DNA from: CAZDBA01 sp964503615
Lineage (GTDB): Bacteria > Planctomycetota > Planctomycetia > Pirellulales > Pirellulaceae
Reading direction: 5' to 3'
DNA length: 48,323 nucleotides
Assembly: GCA_964503615.1 (NCBI GenBank)
Contig: CAZDBA010000012.1
Coordinates: 1-48,323 of the forward strand
Below, piece by piece: positions 43,506-48,323 of the stretch. Position 1 is the stretch's first letter; each line of letters starts with the position of its first letter. Both the position numbers and the translations under genes were made by a program. The notes under the pieces are model-generated. The model saw only the letters and a list, made by a program, of their open reading frames with translations, ran no database searches and was not told the DNA's origin.

Positions 43506-45995
43506 ATGCTAACTTTGCTCAAACTCATTGCCCTGTCCCTAGTCGCGATCGTTCCCCAAAAAGAACCGCTGGGTGAATACTGGGGAACCGCCGAAGCAGA
43601 ATCAGAATTTTACAAGCTGGTTGATATTAAACTGCCGGAGGAGCTGGCGATTGAGGCAGGTAGCTTCGAAGTTCTGCCCGATCAAAAGCGTTTGGCGATT
43701 GCAACGCGTCGCGGCGATATTCTGCTGGTCGAAGGTGCGTTTGACGAAAACCCGGAACCGAAATTCAAAAAGTTCGCCAGTGGCTTGGACGAGATATTCG
43801 GGATCGCATTTCGCGATGGTTCGTTTTACGTAACTCAGCAAACCGAAGTCACACGCATCACGGACATTGACGATGATGGGCGAGCTGACCAATTCGATAC
43901 GCTTAGCGACGTATGGGGCTTTCGAAACTATCACGAGTTTTCGTTTGGATCAAAACCTGACGCCGACGGAAATATCTGGGTGGCGCTTTGCTTGTCAAAG
44001 TCGTATCACTCATGGGTGCCCTTTCGCGGCTGGTGTGTAAAAGTAACACCCGAGGGCGAAACGATTCCGGTTTGTTGTGGGCTTCGTAGCCCAGGAGGTG
44101 TCGGCCCCAACGAACATGGCGTGATGTTTTACACGGAAAGCCAAGGCCCTTGGAACGGATCGTGTTCGCTCAAAGTCCTCGAGCCCGGTGGATTTATGGG
44201 GCACCCGGTCAGCTTTAACTGGTACGAACTGGCTCCAGAACTGGGCCCCGCGCCGGTCGTTCCTGAAACGCCGTCCCGCCTGGAGATCGAACGCAAACGA
44301 GTCAAAGAGTTGGTCCCGTACGCGGTTGTGTTTCCTTACAAACGAATGGGACGTTCCATTTCTGGTTTTATGGTCGATGAAACGGGCGGCAAGTTCGGTC
44401 CGTTTGAGAACCAGATCTTTGTTAGCGATTTTAGTCTTGGTGTGGTGATGCGAGCCACGACCGAAAAGGTGAACGGTGTCTGGCAAGGCGCGTGCTATCC
44501 GTTTCGTGAGGGCTTTGACACAGGTTTGCTTGCCGTCCAATTTACCCCGCAAGGTGATTTGATTGCCGGCGGAACCAATCGCGGTTGGCCGGTGCGAGGC
44601 CCCAAAGCGTTTGCCGTTCAGCGACTGGATTGGACCGGAAAAGTCCCCTTTGAAATCAAAGAGATTAAAGCCAAGCCAAAAGGTTTCGAGATCGAATTTA
44701 CCAAACCGCTGCAACGGGAATTGGCTGCGAAGCCAGAGAACTATCAACTGAAAACGTTTACCCACAAGTATCGACAAGGATACGGCAGCCCAGAAGTTGA
44801 TCAAACGGTTCCTGTGGCAACCGTGGCAACTGTTTCGGAGGATGGCCTGAAAGTTCGCATTGAAGTCAGTGGACTTGTGCAGGGGCACGTACACGATTTT
44901 TTTCTGCCCGACTTGCGCTCGAAAGATGGCGAATCGCTTTTACACAGTTCCGCCTACTACACGTTGAACGAGATCCCACAGGACGGGAATGCACCTCAGG
45001 AAGTTCCTGTTGAACAAGCACCAACTGACGATGGTGAGGCCGTTTCGTGGCTGAACATTCCCGGTGGTGACGGTCCAGGTCGTGGGAAGAAAGTCGTCTT
45101 GATCGCGGCCGAGCAAGAGTATCGTTGCGAACAATCGATGCCGATGCTCGCAAAAATTCTGGCAGAACGTCATGGGTTCGACTGTTCCGTTTTGTTCTCG
45201 GTCAACGAAGACGGCTTGGTCGATCCAACGTTACCCGCGCCATTTAAAAAAGAGGATACACGAAAACACCATCGTATTCCTGGATTGGAAAAACTGGCGA
45301 CTGCCGATTGCGTCATTCTGATCTCCCGATTTATGCAGTTGCCCGATGACCAGCTTAGCCTTTTTCATGACTATCTCGATTCTGGTAAGTCATTGATCGC
45401 ATTGCGAACGGCAAACCATGGATTTTGGCGCGACTTTAAATATTCCAGAGACGGGAAAAAGGTCAAATGGTCCGAGGTACTGGGCGGACGATTTATGGGG
45501 CACCATGGTGGTTGGCATCGAGAATCCACGCGGGGAATTATCGTACCGGAGAACAGTACCCATCCTATTTTGACAGGCGTCAGTGATATCTGGGGTACAT
45601 CGGATGTCTATCGTTGCCACAGTGAGAAAGCTCCGTTTCCAGAAGATGCCCAATCGTTAGTGCTGGGTCAACCGTTGGTCAATCTCGAACCGGACGCCGA
45701 ACCCAATCCAAAAAAGGAACCGCTGCCAGTTGCTTGGACAAAAACCTGGGTCGGCAATCAAGGACTTAGTAGCAAGATTTTCCACTTCACAATGGGATCG
45801 GCAGAAGACTTTGAAAACGAAGGGGTCCGCCGAATGGTCGTCAATGCGGTCTATTGGGGCACCGAACTGGAATCAAAGATCGATGCCGCAAGCTCGGTCG
45901 AAATTATTGGACAATACGATCCAACTCCAGCCGGTTTCAACTACAAAAAACTGGGCGTCCAACCTCGCAAAGCCAGCTTTTACCTGCCCAAGTGA
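43506..45995 (+). CDS. Sorbosone-dehydrogenase-like propeller fused to a ThuA-like domain
   Basis: An 829-residue protein, probably exported; the N-terminus MLTLLKLIALSLVAIVP is a short signal or anchor. Residues about 40-380 resemble a PQQ-type glucose/sorbosone dehydrogenase propeller (SGLDEIFGIAFRDGSFYV, RITDIDDDGRAD, GGVGPNEHGVMFYTESQGPW). A beta-sandwich with Fn3-like character follows (about 385-490). Residues about 530-815 are ThuA-like, a glutamine-amidotransferase-fold domain linked to trehalose and other sugar use (VVLIAAEQEYRCEQSMPMLA, GKSLIALRTANHGFWRDFKY, GGRFMGHHGGWHRE, HPILTGV). The fusion suggests a sugar- or glycan-derived substrate oxidised in the periplasm with the cytochrome as electron acceptor. 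The cofactor and substrate are inference. Confidence 0.8.
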   Translation: MLTLLKLIALSLVAIVPQKEPLGEYWGTAEAESEFYKLVDIKLPEELAIEAGSFEVLPDQKRLAIATRRGDILLVEGAFDENPEPKFKKFASGLDEIFGIAFRDGSFYVTQQTEVTRITDIDDDGRADQFDTLSDVWGFRNYHEFSFGSKPDADGNIWVALCLSKSYHSWVPFRGWCVKVTPEGETIPVCCGLRSPGGVGPNEHGVMFYTESQGPWNGSCSLKVLEPGGFMGHPVSFNWYELAPELGPAPVVPETPSRLEIERKRVKELVPYAVVFPYKRMGRSISGFMVDETGGKFGPFENQIFVSDFSLGVVMRATTEKVNGVWQGACYPFREGFDTGLLAVQFTPQGDLIAGGTNRGWPVRGPKAFAVQRLDWTGKVPFEIKEIKAKPKGFEIEFTKPLQRELAAKPENYQLKTFTHKYRQGYGSPEVDQTVPVATVATVSEDGLKVRIEVSGLVQGHVHDFFLPDLRSKDGESLLHSSAYYTLNEIPQDGNAPQEVPVEQAPTDDGEAVSWLNIPGGDGPGRGKKVVLIAAEQEYRCEQSMPMLAKILAERHGFDCSVLFSVNEDGLVDPTLPAPFKKEDTRKHHRIPGLEKLATADCVILISRFMQLPDDQLSLFHDYLDSGKSLIALRTANHGFWRDFKYSRDGKKVKWSEVLGGRFMGHHGGWHRESTRGIIVPENSTHPILTGVSDIWGTSDVYRCHSEKAPFPEDAQSLVLGQPLVNLEPDAEPNPKKEPLPVAWTKTWVGNQGLSSKIFHFTMGSAEDFENEGVRRMVVNAVYWGTELESKIDAASSVEIIGQYDPTPAGFNYKKLGVQPRKASFYLPK

Positions 45996-46049
45996 GATCA
46001 AAAACATCGAGTGAATTTGAACCGATTTGGCCATCGTTGCCCCGCTAGC

Positions 46050-46075
46050 AGCAACACTTGTATTGCAAGGTTGCT
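46050..46075. other. Hairpin after the ThuA-fusion gene
   Basis: AGCAAC-A-CTTG pairs with CAAGGTTGCT around the loop TATTG (10 bp, one bulged A). No T-run follows, so it is not a clear intrinsic terminator. It lies 55 bp after the stop codon and 46 bp before the lipoprotein start, and could protect or terminate the upstream transcript with Rho. Confidence 0.45.
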
Positions 46076-46120
46076 CGTCGATCTCTTACAGTCTGGCACT
46101 CTGATTTTTGGACTGGACGT

Positions 46121-46369
46121 ATGCTTACAACCCGAAAGATTGCCGCAACGATTGCATCTCTGTTTTTGATCATCGTATGTGGCTGCCAAACGGGACCTTA
46201 CTTTGGTCCTCAAGGCACAATCGGAATGCAACGGAATCGCAATGTTCTACACGATCCGTTTCCCAGCGATGATCTAGGACCACCTATCGTTAGCGGTCGC
46301 CCCAAAGGTTTCGAACAGCCGTGGGCCGAAGGCCGAAGCATTCAATCCACTCCATACCGTCGCCGCTAA
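46121..46369 (+). CDS. Small planctomycete lipoprotein
   Basis: I start at MLTTRKIAAT (46121), giving an 82-residue protein with a lipoprotein signal peptide ending IIVCGC; the second Cys (in CGCQTGPYFGPQG) is the likely lipidated one. The mature 60 residues are basic and Pro/Gly-rich (RNRNVLHDPFPSDDLGPPIV, GRPKGFEQPW). I recall the segment FGPQGTIGMQRNR and HDPFPSDDLGPP from short 'membrane or secreted' proteins of planctomycetes, unverified. No function is known. Confidence 0.7.
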   Translation: MLTTRKIAATIASLFLIIVCGCQTGPYFGPQGTIGMQRNRNVLHDPFPSDDLGPPIVSGRPKGFEQPWAEGRSIQSTPYRRR

Positions 46370-46742
46370 GCGGCCTATTGAGGCCACCTTTGTTCCCAAG
46401 CTGTGATTTTATTAGCCGTTTTACGTTAGGCCATGGCACTCACTTTAGTTGTTTTAGCCACGATAGTAGCGGCATGATGTAGCCCATGTCGTAAGCCATG
46501 GGGCTTGGATTAAATCAAGCATAGATCCCCTTTAGGGCTTTTAAATAACTGGCGATTTTCCCCATGGCTCCATGGGCTACAATCTGTCACCCCATTCGGG
46601 GTTAAAGTAAGTGCTATTTGGCTCACGCCGCCGGCAGGAAATGTACTGCCTTCAGGAAAAATTGAGAATTAACGGTAAGCAAGTGGTAGGTTGGTCGTCC
46701 AAAGAAAGAACGATATTAATTTGTAGTTAGCTGGAGACATCA
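46370..46742. other. Intergenic region with a large inverted repeat
   Basis: These 373 bp between the lipoprotein gene and the selenoprotein gene contain the inverted repeat described next. Apart from that I see no frame, RNA gene or terminator. The last 60 bp should hold the promoter of the selenoprotein gene. Confidence 0.5.
46478..46581. repeat. Imperfect inverted repeat, arms of 22-26 bp
   Basis: TGTAGCCCATG-TCGTAA-GCCATGGGG (46478-46503) is matched by the reverse complement of 46560-46581 (CCCCATGGC-TC-CATGGGCTACA): both halves of the arm match exactly and only the 2-6-bp middle differs. About 56 bp lie between. The shape suggests a miniature mobile or dispersed repeat rather than a terminator. 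Confidence 0.6.
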
Positions 46743-47819
46743 ATGGGAAAAGTGATCGGGATTGTGACCGTGGCTTTTACAGCGGCACTGGTCATCTTTT
46801 TGCAAGTGAAACCCTTGTCGGGACAATCGCCTGTTGAAGAGGGGCAAGTTCAATGGAATCGAGACCTCGGACAAGCGCTGACTGAATCACGAGAATCTGG
46901 AAAGCCACTATTTGTCCAGTTTCAAGAGGTGCCTGGCTGAGGCACTTGCCAAAACTATGGGCAGTCTGTCCTTACTCATCCCTTGATGGTCGAAGCGATC
47001 GAAGATCTGTTTATTCCGGTCTTGGTCTACAACAATAAATCATCTGACAGCGCGCTGTTGAAACGATTCAACGAGCCTTCGTGGAACAACCCCATTGTCC
47101 GATTTCTAAACAGTGACGCCAGAGATGTTATCCAGCGACAAAGTGGCGTCTGGAACATCCAACCGATGGCCGCGAGAATGGTCGCCGCTTTGGAGGCTGT
47201 CAACCGTGACGTACCGAGGTACCTGAGCGATTTAGCGATTGATCAAAGTGGCGTGGAGCTTGCGACGTTTGCAATGCACTGCTACTGGACGGGAGAAGCC
47301 CGGTTGGGTTCGATCGACGGAGTTATGAATACGACCGCTGGATTTGCGGGTGGATTAGAAGTCGTCCAGTTGATGTACGATCCCGAAGAAGTCGATTATT
47401 CGACTTTGGTCAAAACAGCGCAGTCGTTCGAGTGTGCATCCAAGGTCTTTACGCATACCGCGGCGCAGTTGGAAACTGCGAAAAAAGTTGCGGGTAACAG
47501 AGCAGAAGATTTTCCAGGGGGCGCACGTCGGGCAAATTTGTCCGAGCAGAAATACCAACTGCGCACCAGTCGTGGAGTACGAAGTCTTCCCCTGACGACC
47601 TATCAATCGACAAAGATTAATAGTGTGATTCGAGGACCGAATCGAAACAATGCATTGGGAATTCTAAGCCCCAGGCAGAAAGGGCAGCTCGAAAAGATTT
47701 TCGCTCTACTCAAAGCAGGAGATGGTACTGAACTGGACGAATTTATCTTCCCCGAAGACGATTCCGAACTGGCAGAGTACCAAGCCCGACTGAACGAACG
47801 TTTGGAATCTAAAGAATAG
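46743..47819 (+). CDS. VPGU-type thioredoxin-like/MsrA-like selenoprotein (UGA at codon 66)
   Basis: Two frames in the same phase are joined by one TGA (46938-46940). Before it: signal peptide (IVTVAFTAALVIFLQVKPLSGQ), then GKPLFVQFQEVPG. After it, no stop until 47819: GTCQNYGQSVLTHPLMVEAI and onward. Reading UGA as selenocysteine gives 358 residues with VPGUGTC at 63-69, a thioredoxin-like redox site where U66 would pair with Cys69. ATG 46743 has GGAG upstream. From about residue 172 the protein resembles methionine sulfoxide reductase A (ATFAMHCYWTGEARL with Cys180, NTTAGFAGG, VVQLMYDPEEVDY), but the segment between the GG and the EVV strand is missing. It is probably a periplasmic redox protein. 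I recall a planctomycete family named after a VPGU motif; this is unverified. The alternative is a stop mutation. Confidence 0.8.
46941..46974 (+). promoter_or_regulatory. Candidate bacterial SECIS hairpin
   Basis: Starting 18 nt after the UGA, GGGCA (46959-46963) pairs with TGTCC (46967-46971; one G-U) around the 3-nt loop GTC, with two more pairs below a T-T mismatch (TA 46956-46957 with TA 46973-46974). The loop begins with G and lies about 24 nt after the UGA, within the range known for bacterial selenocysteine insertion elements. GCAGTCTG also resembles the GCAGGTCTGC apex of the E. coli fdhF element. Confidence 0.55.
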
Positions 47820-47851
47820 ATTCAAGGTTGCCAGCCATACACATGTAACGC

Positions 47852-47887
47852 ACGCCATGCTCACGAGAGTATGAGCATGCGTTTTTT
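47852..47887 (+). terminator. Rho-independent terminator after the selenoprotein gene
   Basis: ACGC-C-ATGCTCA pairs with TGAGCAT-GCGT (11 bp with one bulged C) around the loop CGAGAGTA, followed by TTTTTT. It sits 33 bp after the second stop (47819) and not after the TGA, which shows that the transcript continues through the TGA. Confidence 0.9.
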
Positions 47888-47888
47888 G

Positions 47889-48323
47889 TTATTGCACTGA
47901 GTCCAGTTGCTGCAAGACTTGTTTTCCACGACTGCGAAACCCCGCGCTGGCACTGTCGCTGTTAATCCGCGAAAGAATCATGGCTTTGATTCGGCAGCTC
48001 TCATCAGGGAAACGGTCCGCTCGATCGGCGACAAACTGCATCGAAAAAACCGTAATGGCGACCGGGGTTTCTGCTTCGCACGCCCACTCAGTAAACAGTT
48101 GCAGCAACGATCTTTCCAACTTTGCTGGCAACGTCAGGTCGAGTTCCGAAAAGTATCGGGCAACGTTGCGTCGAATCGCATCGTGAATCGGTTGCTGCGC
48201 CGCTTGCAACATCTCGTCCCACCACGGCTTGAGCAGTTCCGGGTTTCTTCGGCCTATATCACCGACCACCTGCGCAGCTCGTTGAGCCACCTTTACTTCG
48301 TCACTCAGGAAGCACACCATCAA
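47889..48323 (-). CDS. HEAT-repeat-like protein, 3' part
   Basis: The C-terminal 144 codons of a gene that continues past the window. The protein is helical, with two-helix repeats such as SDEVKVAQRAAQVVGDIGRR and PIHDAIRRNVARYFSELDL, and ends in SRGKQVLQQLDSV. The pattern 'QRA...RNVxR' resembles HEAT-like proteins found in Bacteroidetes and planctomycetes; function unknown. Its true start is not visible; the apparent TTG at the edge is probably internal. Confidence 0.6.
   Translation of the reverse strand: MMVCFLSDEVKVAQRAAQVVGDIGRRNPELLKPWWDEMLQAAQQPIHDAIRRNVARYFSELDLTLPAKLERSLLQLFTEWACEAETPVAITVFSMQFVADRADRFPDESCRIKAMILSRINSDSASAGFRSRGKQVLQQLDSVQ

Noticed and set aside
44010..44894. 294-codon minus-strand frame
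   Set aside because: Antisense to the propeller-ThuA gene, which has strong domain matches.
46941..46958. Hairpin of TTGCC with GGCAG (46947-46964) as the SECIS
   Set aside because: Its loop would begin only about 10 nt after the UGA, closer than known bacterial elements; the GTC-loop hairpin fits better.
1..48323. CRISPR arrays, tRNA or rRNA genes, insertion sequences, prophage genes
   Set aside because: I found no repeated spacer pattern, cloverleaf, transposase or phage structural gene anywhere in the window.

Overview
The window looks like chromosomal DNA of a planctomycete, most likely from the Pirellulales. The signs are BBP7-type outer-membrane barrel proteins, a PEP-CTERM protein, secreted multihaem cytochrome c next to a sorbosone-dehydrogenase-like/ThuA fusion, a fused AroD-AroE enzyme, a TatC with a very large periplasmic loop, and many planctomycete-style secreted hypotheticals. 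This placement is inference from gene content; there is no rRNA gene to confirm it. Two runs of exactly 100 N (4412-4511 and 13173-13272) are each flanked by an identical 55-bp sequence. They look like scaffolding artefacts of a k-mer assembly, and both genes they fall in can be rebuilt intact.

Layout. 1-7.4 kb: a cut TPM-domain gene, a small hypothetical, an aroDE fusion with an acyltransferase, then two tandem paralogous barrel proteins closed by a strong terminator. 7.5-16.2 kb: membrane glycosyltransferase, BCCT transporter, shikimate kinase, prepilin peptidase, a REP-like hairpin, a hypothetical, an OmpA-like lipoprotein and a secreted endonuclease/phosphatase-family protein. 16.4-25.9 kb: recQ diverges from a tightly packed plus-strand run of pgi, metallo-hydrolase, secreted protein, Rieske ferredoxin, MazG-like protein, large membrane protein and ABC ATPase. 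26.0-31.8 kb: minus-strand housekeeping genes (PII protein, PEP-CTERM protein, ftsY, nusB, ribH, rho, coaE). 32.6-37.9 kb: a membrane coiled-coil protein, a small gene broken by an in-frame TGA, a DUF695/RraB-like protein, and an ECF sigma/membrane protein/coiled-coil cassette. 38-46.4 kb: tatC diverging from manA, then the six-haem cytochrome and dehydrogenase-ThuA pair and a small lipoprotein. 46.7-48.3 kb: a thioredoxin-like/MsrA-like gene read through an in-frame UGA, and the end of a HEAT-like protein.

How the genes fit together. aroDE and aroK serve aromatic biosynthesis. pgi and manA serve hexose-phosphate interconversion. ftsY, tatC and the prepilin peptidase serve protein export, and they sit among many exported proteins. 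rho and nusB act in transcription termination.

The most interesting locus is 46743-47819. Two reading frames are joined in phase across a TGA inside a V-P-G-(TGA)-G-T-C motif, followed by a short stem-loop with a G-starting loop about 24 nt downstream. This is what a bacterial selenocysteine gene looks like. Its C-terminal half resembles methionine sulfoxide reductase A but appears to lack a conserved central segment.
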